Source of the DNA: CBDCUW01 sp963734865
Lineage (GTDB): Bacteria; Planctomycetota; Planctomycetia; Pirellulales; Pirellulaceae
Length of the DNA: 64,000 nt
Direction of reading: 5' to 3'
Assembly: GCA_963734865.1 (NCBI GenBank)
Contig: CAVTIV010000014.1
Span: 1 to 64,000 of the forward strand
The position numbers and the translations under genes were made by a program. The first letter of the stretch is position 1, and each line of letters opens with the position of its first letter. Shown piece by piece: positions 55,224 to 64,000 of this stretch. The notes under the pieces were generated by a model that was not told where the DNA came from, did no database searches, and saw only the letters and a list, made by a program, of their open reading frames with translations.

Positions 55224-55898
55224 ATGTCACAGCGAATCTCGCACAGCGTTTTGGATCCCTGGATCGGTCCTCGGCTCAAGTCGCTGTATCCACACCTGCA
55301 CATTCCACGTTGGTTTCCGCCCGAGGGGATCGTTTTGTTGGGGCATGCCTTCGCGATACTGGGAGCGATCGGATTTGCGTATTCGACCACCGATTGGTGG
55401 GGCGGCCTATTGGCTGCCGTAGGGGTCATTGGCAATCACACCGCCGACTGCGTGGACGGGACACATGCGCGTACCACCGAACAATGTCGCAATGGCGGCG
55501 AATTGCTGGACCATTTCACCGATCCGCTCTCCTTCGCTTACTGGTTGGTTGGAATCGGCGTCAGCTGCGGACAACTGGGTCTTGCGCTCGTGGCGGTGAT
55601 CTGCCTGTTTGCCACAGCCGTGTTAACCAACATCAAAGCAAAGCTGATCGGTCAGTTTACCCTGTCGCGTTTTGGTCCCACGGAATTCAAGACTTTGCTC
55701 GCCATCTTCGGTATCACGTTGACGGCGATCATGTTGTCGACTCCCAGCTCGGCCCCGCGAGTCGCTCTGCTGTTCTATATCCTATTGATTGCCGTCGGAT
55801 TGATTCAGCTGCCGATCAACCTTGTTCGGGCGGTGAAAGAGGTGAATCAGTCTGACAAACAACCGGATCAGAGTGAATGGATCACGACTCGCGGTTAG
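55224..55898 (+). CDS. CDP-alcohol phosphatidyltransferase family membrane protein
   Basis: Membrane enzyme of 224 residues that joins a CDP-activated lipid or head group to an alcohol in phospholipid synthesis. The signature D-G-x2-A-R-x8-G-x3-D-x3-D is complete in DGTHARTTEQCRNGGELLDH followed by FTD. Five to six hydrophobic segments flank it (EGIVLLGHAFAILGAIGFAY, LVAVICLFATAVLTNI, LLAIFGITLTAIMLST and ALLFYILLIAVGLIQLPI). The substrate alcohol is not deducible; choline/ethanolamine phosphotransferase-like members share this layout. It is isolated between two - strand genes. Confidence 0.9.
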   Translation: MSQRISHSVLDPWIGPRLKSLYPHLHIPRWFPPEGIVLLGHAFAILGAIGFAYSTTDWWGGLLAAVGVIGNHTADCVDGTHARTTEQCRNGGELLDHFTDPLSFAYWLVGIGVSCGQLGLALVAVICLFATAVLTNIKAKLIGQFTLSRFGPTEFKTLLAIFGITLTAIMLSTPSSAPRVALLFYILLIAVGLIQLPINLVRAVKEVNQSDKQPDQSEWITTRG

Positions 55899-55927
55899 CA
55901 GCCTGTCAAATTCGGGACGGGGAGTTG

Positions 55928-58900
55928 TCAACTTCGCTTTCGGAATTCGGCGATGCGTTGAAAGACGACAAAAAAAGTGGGGACGAACAGCAGCGAAAAG
56001 AGGGTGGCGGCGATCATTCCGCCCACGACCGCGTTTCCGACCGCTTGTCGACTCGCCGCACCCGCACCGCTGGCGACCAACAGCGGCAAGAATCCAAGAA
56101 TCGAGGAAAACGCGGTCATCAAGATGGCGCGGAAACGAAGTTTGGCTGCGTTGATGGCGGCATCACCGATGGCGATCCCCTTGCGCCGTTCTTCACTGGC
56201 AAATTCGACAATCAGAATCGCATTCTTGCTAGCCAAAGCGACCAGCAACACGATCCCAATTTGTGTGTAAGTGTTGTTGTCGGCGCCGCGCATCACCAGG
56301 GCCAGCACGACCCCCAGGGCAGCAAGGGGAACCACGGCAATCACCGCAGCGGGGCTCGTCCAGCTTTCGTACTGTGCCGCCAATACCAGGAACACAAAGA
56401 TCACCGCCATCAGGAAAACCATCGCCTGGCCACTCCCGGCTTCGATTTCCTGGTACGACATTCCTGTCCACTGAAAATCATAGGAGGCTGACATCTGAGC
56501 GTTGGCCACCTGTTCCATCAGTTCAATCGCCTGACCAGAACTGAATCCGGGTGCTGCGGAACCGTTGATCGATGCACTGGGGTAGAGATTGTACCGGCGC
56601 ACAACGGAGGGACCGAAGTCGTCGCGGACATCGACGATCGTCCCCATCGGAACCATCTTTCCTGTCGCATCGCGGACGTCCAATTTCGCGATATCATCGG
56701 CCGAGCTGCGGAACTGGGATTCAGCCTGCAGCCGAACTTGGTAGGAGCGGTTGTTGAGTGTGAAGTCGTTGACGTAGGCCGAACCCAGGTAGGCCTGAAG
56801 GGTCCCAAAGACACTGTTCAACGGTACGTTCATCGTCTTCGCTTTGACGCGATCGACATCGGCAAACAACTGTGGAACGTTCGCTCGAAACGAGGAATTC
56901 AGCCCGGACAATCCGCTTTGTCCGCTGCCTGCTTGGAGCAGATCTTCGGCGGTTTGCTGCAACTGACCGTAACCGGCACCCCCGGTGTCGCGCAATTCCA
57001 TTTGAAACCCACCGGCTGCACCGAGCCCGTCGATGGGTGGGGGAACGAACGCAAAGACGATCGCCCTGTTGACCTCGCGGAATCGCTTCTGCAGGGAAGC
57101 AACGATCTCCGGCAAACGCTTCCCGCTCGCTTGACGTTGATCCCATGGTTCCAGAACGACCACGCTCATGCCCAGATTGGATCCCGCGTACCCACCGAGC
57201 ATCGTATAGCCGGCAATCGATACCGTGTCGGCTACACCAGGGGTATCTTCGTAGATCGCATCAAGCTCATTCATCACCTGTTGGGTTCGATGCAGCGAGG
57301 CCGCATCGGGTAGCTGGACATCGACAAAAAGGTAACCCTGGTCTTCGGGTGGCACGAACCCCGTTGGCAACCGGCTGAGCGTCAGACCGGTCGTCGCGAC
57401 CAATCCGAGGTACACCAGGACAACCAACAACACCAACCGGACAAAACGTCGAATCAATCCGGTATAACCGCCGGTCACAAGGTCAAAACCGCGGTTGAAC
57501 AGACGAAAGCCAACGAAACTCGCTTGTTTGGGTGCCCTCAGCACGATTCCACACAGCGCCGGGCTGAGCGTCAACGCGTTGATCGTGCTGATCAAAACCG
57601 CTGCTGAAATGGTTAACGCGAATTGCCGAAACAGCTGGCCGGTGATCCCACCCATGAACGCGCTGGGCACGAACACCGCCAGCAGGACCAGCGTCGTTGC
57701 GATCACCGGTCCCGTGATTTCGGACATCGCTTTGACGGCCGCATCTTTGGGGTTCAAGCCGTCGGCCAGGTGTCGGGTCGTGTTCTCCACCACCACAATG
57801 GCGTCGTCCACCACGATACCAATGGCCAACACGACGCCAAAAAGTGACAGCATATTGATCGAGAACCCGATCGCGCTCATCACGGCAAAGGTTCCGACCA
57901 GAGAAACCGGGATCGCGATCACCGGAACAATCGTCGCCCGCCAATCCTGCAGAAAGACAAAGATGACGATGATGACAAGCGTCGCAGCGATGAACAGCGT
58001 TTCATAGACTTCGGCGATCGATGCTTCGACAAACAGTGTTGTGTCGAAAGGAATCGCGTACTGCACGTCCGCCGGCCAGCTACCGGCGGAACTCAACTGC
58101 TTCATCTTTTCGCGAACCAGCGCGGCCGTTGTCATCGCATTGGCGCCTGGCAATTGGTACACCGCGATCGACGCCGATGGCTGGCCATTGAACTTGGAGT
58201 CAAACGTGTAGTCTTTGCCACCGAGTTCGACGCGAGCCACATCCTTGACTCGTAGGGTGCTACCCCCTTCGCCAGTCGCTACGATGATGTTCTCGAATTC
58301 CTCCTTGTCGACGAGCCTGCCTTGGGTATTGATCGACAATTGAAATGCGACATAGTCCGGTGCCGGCGGCGCTCCGATCTGACCAGCTGCGACTTGGACG
58401 TTTTGTTCTTTGACGGCATTCACCACATCTTCGGTGGTCAGTCCGCGTTGCTTCAATTTTGTCGGATCGAGCCAGATCCGCATGCTGTAGTCGCCAGCCC
58501 CAAATACCTGGACTTCGCCGACTCCGTCCAGACGACTCAACTCGTCCTTGATGTCCAATGCGTAATTGCTAAGAAACAGGGCATCGAGTGATTCCTTGGA
58601 ACCGGTCAACGCGATGAATTGAAGGATCTGCGTCGATTGCTTCTTGGTGGTGATCCCCTGAGCGCGTACTTCGCTGGGAAGTTTCGGCTCGGCGATTGCA
58701 ACTCGGTTTTGCACCAAAACGGATGCGATATCCATGTCGGTGCCTAATTCAAACGTCACGGTCAGTGCGTAAGAACCGTCATTGGCAGACGTCGACGACA
58801 TGTAGATCATGCCCTCGACACCGTTGACCTCCGTTTCAATTGGCGTTGCCACCGTCTCGGCGATGGTCCGAGCGTTGCCGCCTGGATAGACCGCCGTGAC

Positions 58901-59032
58901 TTTGACGGTCGGAGGCGAGATGGGCGGGAACTTGGCTACCGGCAACGATCCGAACGACACCAAACCGGCAATCACGATCACGATCGAGATCACCGAGGCG
59001 AAAATAGGATGGTAGATGAAGAAGCGTGACAT
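55928..59032 (-). CDS. RND efflux pump inner-membrane subunit (HAE1/AcrB type)
   Basis: Proton-driven trimeric exporter of 1034 residues, a normal length. The N-terminus MSRFFIYHPIFASVISIVIV and VAKFPPISPPTVKVTAVYPG, the conserved VVDDAIVVVENTTRHL and PVIATTLVLLAVFVPSAFMG in the first membrane half, and the GIVLLVALASKNAILIVEFA and FGSLLFVPTFFVVF-type end in the second half are characteristic. Two large periplasmic porter loops lie between. It forms an operon with the membrane fusion protein just upstream (28 bp gap to that gene's restored stop). The outer-membrane channel is not in the window. Probable substrates are drugs or lipophilic compounds. Confidence 0.95.
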   Translation of the reverse strand: MSRFFIYHPIFASVISIVIVIAGLVSFGSLPVAKFPPISPPTVKVTAVYPGGNARTIAETVATPIETEVNGVEGMIYMSSTSANDGSYALTVTFELGTDMDIASVLVQNRVAIAEPKLPSEVRAQGITTKKQSTQILQFIALTGSKESLDALFLSNYALDIKDELSRLDGVGEVQVFGAGDYSMRIWLDPTKLKQRGLTTEDVVNAVKEQNVQVAAGQIGAPPAPDYVAFQLSINTQGRLVDKEEFENIIVATGEGGSTLRVKDVARVELGGKDYTFDSKFNGQPSASIAVYQLPGANAMTTAALVREKMKQLSSAGSWPADVQYAIPFDTTLFVEASIAEVYETLFIAATLVIIVIFVFLQDWRATIVPVIAIPVSLVGTFAVMSAIGFSINMLSLFGVVLAIGIVVDDAIVVVENTTRHLADGLNPKDAAVKAMSEITGPVIATTLVLLAVFVPSAFMGGITGQLFRQFALTISAAVLISTINALTLSPALCGIVLRAPKQASFVGFRLFNRGFDLVTGGYTGLIRRFVRLVLLVVLVYLGLVATTGLTLSRLPTGFVPPEDQGYLFVDVQLPDAASLHRTQQVMNELDAIYEDTPGVADTVSIAGYTMLGGYAGSNLGMSVVVLEPWDQRQASGKRLPEIVASLQKRFREVNRAIVFAFVPPPIDGLGAAGGFQMELRDTGGAGYGQLQQTAEDLLQAGSGQSGLSGLNSSFRANVPQLFADVDRVKAKTMNVPLNSVFGTLQAYLGSAYVNDFTLNNRSYQVRLQAESQFRSSADDIAKLDVRDATGKMVPMGTIVDVRDDFGPSVVRRYNLYPSASINGSAAPGFSSGQAIELMEQVANAQMSASYDFQWTGMSYQEIEAGSGQAMVFLMAVIFVFLVLAAQYESWTSPAAVIAVVPLAALGVVLALVMRGADNNTYTQIGIVLLVALASKNAILIVEFASEERRKGIAIGDAAINAAKLRFRAILMTAFSSILGFLPLLVASGAGAASRQAVGNAVVGGMIAATLFSLLFVPTFFVVFQRIAEFRKRS

Positions 59033-59059
59033 GCGGCGTCAATCGAACAAGGTTCGTAT

Positions 59060-60464
59060 TCAGTTCGCCTTTGGCTCGGAAACATTCGGCGACTCGGAAA
59101 CATTCGGCGACTCGGAAACATTCGGCGACTCGGAAATCATTCGGCGGCTCGGAAACATTCACCGGCTCGCTGCGATCGTCGGGACCCGCCTCGTCGCCAC
59201 CGCGCATCAATGCATCGTCGCTGACTGTGATCGTCTCTTCCTGCGGCGCGACAGACGTCCCCGGCCGGGCACGCTGGATCCCTTCGATGATCACCAGGTC
59301 GTTGGCCGTTAAACCACTTTCCACGACGACCCATCCTTCGAATTTCTTCGCAATTGTTATGTCCGTACGACGAACCATGCTTTGCTCGTCGACGACCAGC
59401 ACGTAAACGCCCTGCTGGTCACGCTGGGTCGCTTTTTCCGGGATTAGCAAAGCTTGCTGCTGATTGGTCGGCAGGCGAACTCGGACGAACAACCCAACCA
59501 GCAAATTGTCTTGGGAATTGTCGAAAATGGCCCGCAGAGCGAGCGTTCCCGTGCTTGGGTCCACACCTTCCTGATCGACGTATTCCAAGTGTCCCTGATA
59601 GGGAAACCCCTGATCCGTTTCGCGGCGAAGGTAGACCGGAAAAGTACTCCAATCCAACTTTTTCAATTCCTCGCCAGGCGATAACTCACGGCGTCGAGCG
59701 TCGTTGTAGCGCAGCACCTCACGGTCGCTGACGTTGAAGTTGACGAAAATCTGGCTCCGATCAATCACCCTCGCCAACACGGTGCCGTTATCGACAAGAT
59801 TGCCCAGTTTGATGTCGGTCTTCGTGATTTCGCCATCGATCGGGGCCTTGACGATGGTGTAATCAAAATCCTGCTCGGCCTGCTCCAAGGTCGCTTCGGC
59901 CCGGGCTTTGTCCGCTTTGGCGGCTGCGACACTGGCGGTCGCTGAATCGCGACTTGCCACGGCTGATTCGTTGGCCGCAAACGCGGCATCGTATTCCGCT
60001 TGGGAAGTTGCGTTTTGTTTGATCAAGGACGCCTGCCGCTCAAAATCCTGCTGCGCTCGTGTGACTTCCGCATTCGCCGTTTTCACCGATGCTTCGGCAA
60101 CCAGGATCGCCGCATCCGACGCTTCTAGCGCCGCGATCGCTGCATTCTTCGCTGCCAAGTACTCAGCCTGTTCGATCCGATAAAGAATGTCACCCGTCTT
60201 GACCTCCTGGCCGGCTGCAAATTCGATCTCTTCGATGAAGCCGCGAACGCGCGATCGCACCTCCGCCTCCCGGACCGCCTCGGTGGTGCCATTCTCCTCG
60301 ACGAACATCGTGATCTCCTGCTGGATCGGATGGGCCACGATGACCACCGGCGGCGGCGGCGGTACATACTCATTTGTCGTCGAGCTGCACCCGAGCGTTG
60401 AGAGCACCATCGTCAGGATGACGACCGAAAGAATCCCCCCGAGGCGCGTTCGCCCAATCTTCAT
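59060..60464 (-). pseudogene. RND efflux membrane fusion lipoprotein (AcrA type), one frame break near the C-terminus
   Basis: Start MKIGRTRLGGILSVVILTMV with lipobox STLGC. Family blocks: AEVRSRVRGFIEEIEFAAGQ (lipoyl half), a long alanine-rich coiled coil (residues about 100-190), DYTIVKAPIDGEITKTDIKL (second lipoyl half), VNFNVSDREVL, GTLALRAIFDNSQDNLLVGL and ALLIPEKATQRDQQGVYVLV. Near the end four 18-bp repeats occur; an extra T at 59137 between units shifts the frame, so the uncorrected frame runs 230 bases into the pump gene. Without it the tail reads repeated SESPNV units, then EPKAN and a TGA at 59060. The start at 60548 would add 28 implausible residues. Confidence 0.88.
59083..59155 (-). 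repeat. 18-bp tandem repeat x4 in the fusion-protein tail
   Basis: CATTCGGCGACTCGGAAA occurs at 59083-59100, 59101-59118 and 59119-59136, and with one change at 59138-59155. The single extra T at 59137 separates the third and fourth copies. Confidence 0.97.
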
Positions 60465-60886
60465 CCGGCATGCGTCCTGTGTTGGCAACGATCTTGATGC
60501 GAATCGACAGGACATGCGACGAGTGCGATGAACCCCAAGACAGATCATTGCGATGCCAGTGTAGCAAGAGATGCGGGCGATCCCGGTAAACCCGGAGATC
60601 CTAGAACGGCGTCAAGACCCGATCCCAATCCAGCGCCTTGGGAGAGAAAATAGTCGAGCGACGTACCGATGGCAACGCGGTACAGGGGATCGCCGATTGC
60701 GACCCGCGTCACCGGAAGAAGAATTCGTCCGCCGATCCAATGAATGACGACCGATGACGGTCACCGCCTGCAACCGCGTTGATGCGGTTGCAGCGCGCGG
60801 GCCCGCGAACCATGGGGTATCAAGATGAACCGCGGGATCCATTCATCGCAGTGACGAATCAGCGGCTCTCGAAACCGAAAGACAGG
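60465..60886. other. Stretch without a supported gene
   Basis: Upstream region of the efflux operon. A - strand frame of about 70 codons (roughly 60760 to 60550) reads protein-like (VTRVAIGDPLYRVAIGTSLD) but has no usable start codon; it may be a gene remnant. A GCAACCGC...GCGGTTGCA hairpin lies near 60768-60792. Confidence 0.5.
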
Positions 60887-61333
60887 CTAAAACCCAAAAA
60901 CAGGAATGTAGGGAGCGACGCGAACACGATACGATCGGACCGGCACCACGACGGGCTGCGCGGGAGCGTAATAGCGGGTCACGACCGGTGCCGACGGCGC
61001 GTAATAGCGGGTCACGACCGGTGCCGATGGCGCGTAATAGCTGGTCACGGGGGCGGCCATGGGAGCGTAATCCACCGCAACGCCTGCCGTTGAGATCACG
61101 GGCCGGGCCACCGCCACCGTTGGCGCCACAGGTACAGTGGCAGCGACCGGGGTGACCACGGGTCGATAGACGATCCTGCGCCCGAACAGACCGCGACGCT
61201 CGGCGGTATACCCGACCACGCTCGGAACCTCCGCGACGACAACCGCCGACTGGGCACTCACCCGGCGCTGCGACGCAAGTGTCACGCAAGATGCAATCAA
61301 TCCAATGCAAAGAAGATGTGTGACGTTTGGCAT
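60887..61333 (-). CDS. Small secreted proline/alanine/valine-rich protein
   Basis: 148 residues with a signal peptide (HLLCIGLIASCVTLASQRRV, then SAQS). The mature protein is low in complexity and repetitive: three copies of an 11-residue unit (YYAPSAPVVTR, with variants) encoded by a 33-bp tandem repeat at 60966-61064, and a tail RSYRVRVAPYIPVFGF. Planctomycetes have many such small exported proteins; the function is unknown to me, perhaps cell-envelope structure. Confidence 0.75.
   Translation of the reverse strand: MPNVTHLLCIGLIASCVTLASQRRVSAQSAVVVAEVPSVVGYTAERRGLFGRRIVYRPVVTPVAATVPVAPTVAVARPVISTAGVAVDYAPMAAPVTSYYAPSAPVVTRYYAPSAPVVTRYYAPAQPVVVPVRSYRVRVAPYIPVFGF
60966..61064 (-). repeat. 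33-bp tandem repeat x3
   Basis: A 33-bp unit starting GCGTAATAGCGGGTCACGAC is present at 60966, 60999 and 61032 (the third diverged), in frame with the secreted protein. Confidence 0.95.
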
Positions 61334-61650
61334 GTGTAGGTCTCCAACGAAGCGTCCATTTCAGTTAACGACAATACCAATCTTATTGACAATCAAGCGG
61401 CGGGAATAGCGTTGGCAATGTGAAATTGCCGAACCATGCGACAATTCAGACCTATTTCTCCAATGCTGGTAAAACAGAGGGACAGGGGAAGAGGCAAGCG
61501 ATTCATCGGATATCCGTTTCACCTGATATCATTGCCAGCGGGCAAGTGGCGTTTGGGGCGAGAGAAAGCGTCTCCAGGAATGCCTCCTGCCTGCTAACCT
61601 TTGGGCGATCGCCTAAAACTTCACAACAATCACGTATTGAAAGAAATGTC
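61334..61650. other. Intergenic stretch, nothing recognised
   Basis: Region between divergent genes. Open frame continues upstream of 61651, but its residues do not look coding. It presumably carries both promoters. Confidence 0.5.
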
Positions 61651-61926
61651 ATGTCCGATCAACGCTCTGCGGTGGAAGCACTTATCAAGGCGCTCAAGCA
61701 GGAACGAGATGAATTGAAGCTAAAAATGCATCTGGCAAGCATGGACGCCAAGTCCGAATACGATCGACTGTCGGCAAAAATTGACGAGCTGAACGGTCAG
61801 TACGAACCGGTGAGCTCGGCAGTCGGTGAAACGGCCGACAACGTATTCGCCGCTCTGAAACTCGCTGGCGAGGAGATGAAAAGCGGGTTCCATCGAGTTC
61901 GCAAGGCAATTCGCGAACAGGATTAG
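61651..61926 (+). CDS. Small coiled-coil protein
   Basis: 91 residues: MSDQRSAVEALIKALKQERD, then ELKLKMHLASMDAKSEYDRL and SAKIDELNGQYEPVSSAVGE, followed by FAALKLAGEEMKSGFHRVRK. It is almost wholly helical with heptad-like spacing of hydrophobic residues, charged, with no signal or membrane segment. No specific family recognised. I use the internal ATG at 61651 because the upstream frame (to 61420) is not protein-like. Confidence 0.75.
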   Translation: MSDQRSAVEALIKALKQERDELKLKMHLASMDAKSEYDRLSAKIDELNGQYEPVSSAVGETADNVFAALKLAGEEMKSGFHRVRKAIREQD

Positions 61927-61951
61927 CGGCTCACTCTGCGAACCGGCCCAC

Positions 61952-62172
61952 TCACGAAGCGGGGGTTTTGTTGAAGCGCACATGCTTGTCATCGTCGTTC
62001 TGGTCCGCCAGCGATCCCTGCCATCCCGGCTTCAGGATCTGCTGATCTTGGGCAACATCTGCTGGTAGACCTCGGGCAGGTTCTCAAAGACCGTATCGTT
62101 TCCCGTCTTCAATTTCCCGATACAAGCAACACCCTCGATGCCCCGCATGCCTGCGGGGCCGACGGCCGGCAT
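61952..62172 (-). pseudogene. Small gene (about 73 residues) with one frame break
   Basis: From ATG at 62170-62172: MPAVGPAGMRGIEGVACIGK, then LKTGNDTVFENLPEVYQQML, after which the frame stops soon. Inserting one base near 62052 (restoring TTGGCC) gives AQDQQILKPGWQGSLADQND and DDKHVRFNKTPAS with a stop at 61952-61954. The total length of 221 nt is one short of a multiple of three. It follows the secreted-protein gene by 26 bp on the same strand. No family recognised; it could also be the end of a longer displaced gene. Confidence 0.5.
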
Positions 62173-62197
62173 TTTCTACGGACAGGACAACAATCCG

Positions 62198-63737
62198 TTA
62201 GAAGTCGGCACTGTATTTGGCGGTCAGAGTGCGACGGATTTGCGCGGTCGCCTGGTCGATCCCGACCCAGATTTGCTGGACGGTAGCGGCACCGCTGGTC
62301 CGTTCCTGGCCACGGATGACAGCGTCGCTGTTCCCCTTGGCTCGAAGGGAGGCCTGGCCAGGTCCAACACTCGCCGTGTAACCCTGTGATCCGTACATGC
62401 CACCGCCATAGCCCGAACCGGCCCGGTAGCCCCCGCCGTAAGCGTAATAACCACTGGAAACCGGATTGTTGCTGGCCGTCCGCACGGAAGTTCGCATGCC
62501 GACACCTTTCATCGCCATCTCGGCGTCGCGCAAACTGTTTGCCACGGCCGTGCCGTAGTTCAGCAATTCTTCATCCACGTTGAGGATCGGAAAACGGTCG
62601 ATCTTGCGAGCGTAGTTGCCGTACCAGATTGCCGCTTGACCAAACGTCTGCACATGATCACGCTTCGGCTTTGCTCGCAAGTCGTCCAACAATGCCGTGA
62701 TCAATTTGTAGTACTGTTGGGTAGCGATCAACTTCGCCGATCCCTCCTGATCGGCCCCTGGTGAAGTGGACGCGACCATTGCATTGGCGAGCGTATGAGG
62801 GAGTTCGAGGACACTCATCACACGTCGTCGCGCCATCGGTCGATAGTTTGCCGCGTAGCAAAAATGTGTTTCCGCTGATCGAGGGTTGCCAGTCGTGCAG
62901 ATCGTCGATCATCGCTCCCTGACGCTGCAGGACTTCGATCAACAACGACTTGCCGACCTTGGACAACATCTCGGGTGATTCCGAGAAATCGACGCGAACT
63001 GCGCCAATCGCATCCTCTTGCAGGGTGATGCCCAACGTGATGCCTTGGATACCGCTGACCAGTTTCGCCAATGCATCTGCCGATAGCCCCGAGTCCTTCA
63101 ATGACTCAAAGCTATCGATCTTGCTTCGAACTTCGGCCTCCGAAATGACGCCCGTCATGTCCATCGCCATCACGATCGGAGTACCGACTTTGGTCGCATA
63201 GCCAAACGCTTGTTCGAGATAGGGGGGCAAAGTCGAGCCGGCACCCACATCGGTTGACCGAAGCCAGCGGCTGACGTCCTGACGATTGGCCGGCGTGTAG
63301 GAGGCGAGCAAGTCTCCCATCAACTGTATAACGTAGTGATCACCCGGAAGTCGCGCGGCTGAACGCCCAACGATTTCGTCCATCGCTCCGCCGAACCTTT
63401 GTGCCACCGTCGTCACGTTGCGGTCGCCGGTCAGCTTGACCAGCCCGAGTTCCCAAACGGACTTGCCAAGTTCATGATCCCTCCGTTCAGCAAGAATGAC
63501 CTGCGCGGCATCGGGTGGAAGTGCCGATATCCCTGATTCATAGGCAGCCTTGCGGCGTGCTTCCCAACGTTCGTGGTCAGCAACCTGCGACCCAAACATC
63601 TTTTCAGCGTTGATCAAGATCAGGGTGTTCGTATCCTGCGGGATCCGATACTTCATCCCTTCATATTCAGCCTGAGAAATGGCCGGAATGAGGGCAAAAG
63701 GGAGTAGAAGGAGTGATGGGACGACGAGACGGTTCAT
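62198..63737 (-). pseudogene. Secreted hypothetical protein, one frame break
   Basis: Start MNRLVVPSLLLLPFALIPAI with signal cleavage near ISQA. The mature protein starts EYEGMKYRIPQDTNTLILIN, continues with VIQLMGDLLASYTPANRQDV and VKLTGDRNVTTVAQRFGGAM, and in the second frame with MSVLELPHTLANAMVASTSP, KLIATQQYYKLITALLDDLR and a glycine/tyrosine-rich segment (YYAYGGGYRAGSGYGGGMYG). The frames join at about 62830-62837 when one base is removed. It is about 510 residues, beta-rich and soluble in the periplasm. I recognise no domain, but such proteins are common in planctomycetes. Confidence 0.75.
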
Positions 63738-64000
63738 GGTGGTAAAGCCCAGCAAATCGGAAAACATAGGCCGGCAGGGAACGATCCAATGAGCCGGATC
63801 GGGCCGAACACGGCAAGTCGAGTGTTGAACCGAGAGTATACTCACGGCCGGCTCCTTGTGCGCGAGCCTGTCGTCGAGGATTACCATACCGATTGTTGGG
63901 CCAGATTCCAGGGCGCCACACCCCCAACCACACCTCAACGTCGGATCCATCGGTTGCGGCAGGATCTATGAATATGCCATGAAGATTTGTCGATTATGAA

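Noticed and set aside
60550..60760. Minus-strand 70-codon frame with protein-like sequence
   Set aside because: No usable start codon and no recognised family; kept only as a possible remnant.
60966..61064. CRISPR-like 33-bp repeats
   Set aside because: Contiguous, in frame with a secreted protein and without spacers.

Overview
The window comes from a planctomycete, most likely the Pirellulaceae (Rhodopirellula and relatives). The evidence is the gene repertoire: three formylglycine-type sulfatases, DUF1080 and DUF1559 proteins, a PQQ-like beta-propeller lipoprotein, LEPR-XLL N-terminal motifs on large secreted proteins, an ECF sigma factor next to a Ser/Thr kinase with a TPR tail, a Tat-exported Gfo/Idh/MocA oxidoreductase and short zinc-ribbon proteins. 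I found no rRNA, tRNA or CRISPR array.

Layout. 1-3.6 kb is mobile-element debris: a frameshifted ISKra4-type transposase, a 3' remnant that looks like a group II intron (domain V/VI), and an intact IS4-family element inserted in its terminal hairpin. 3.6-11.05 kb is, in my reading, a decayed chromosomal integron. A broken integron integrase (intI) on the + strand at 10222-11049 faces a cassette array whose genes are all on the - strand (10212 down to 3596), separated by attC-like inverted repeats with AAC...GTT ends. Two array positions are filled by paralogous, internally deleted IS91-like units. The group II remnant sits at the attC of the last cassette, as expected for attC-targeting introns. 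11.1-17.9 kb holds a LEPR-XLL protein, an ECF sigma factor, a Ser/Thr kinase, CsrA and a LEPR-XLL/PPC metalloprotease. 18.3-41.6 kb is a catabolic and surface-protein region: sulfatase-SGNH fusion, membrane protein, PQQ-like lipoprotein, DUF1080 proteins, adenylate-kinase-like protein, DUF1559 pseudopilin with partner lipoprotein, sulfatases, LRR membrane protein, PhoD-like phosphatase, NagB-PIG-L fusion and ROK kinase. 42-49.5 kb has an AI-2E transporter, polA, a PLP decarboxylase and a Gfo/Idh/MocA oxidoreductase. 49.6-50.8 kb is a repeat nest (two MITE-like copies around a nested palindrome, plus a 25-bp tandem repeat) that truncates an RTX-type gene. 51-63.7 kb carries HU, a small lipoprotein, an RTX/LEPR protein, a dihydroorotate-dehydrogenase-like enzyme, a CDP-alcohol phosphatidyltransferase, an RND efflux pair and small secreted or coiled-coil proteins.

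Genes that plausibly work together: sulfatases, DUF1080 proteins, NagB-PIG-L and ROK (breakdown of sulfated or amino-sugar polysaccharide); sigma factor and kinase (signalling); MFP and RND subunits (efflux).

Two cross-cutting properties matter to a user. First, about ten conserved genes, including polA, are broken by a single-nucleotide indel, often in a 2-4 base homopolymer, which looks more like consensus-sequence error than decay. Second, short tandem duplications (15, 18, 19, 24, 25 and 33 bp units) recur throughout, the most striking being a sixfold 15-bp repeat inside intI.
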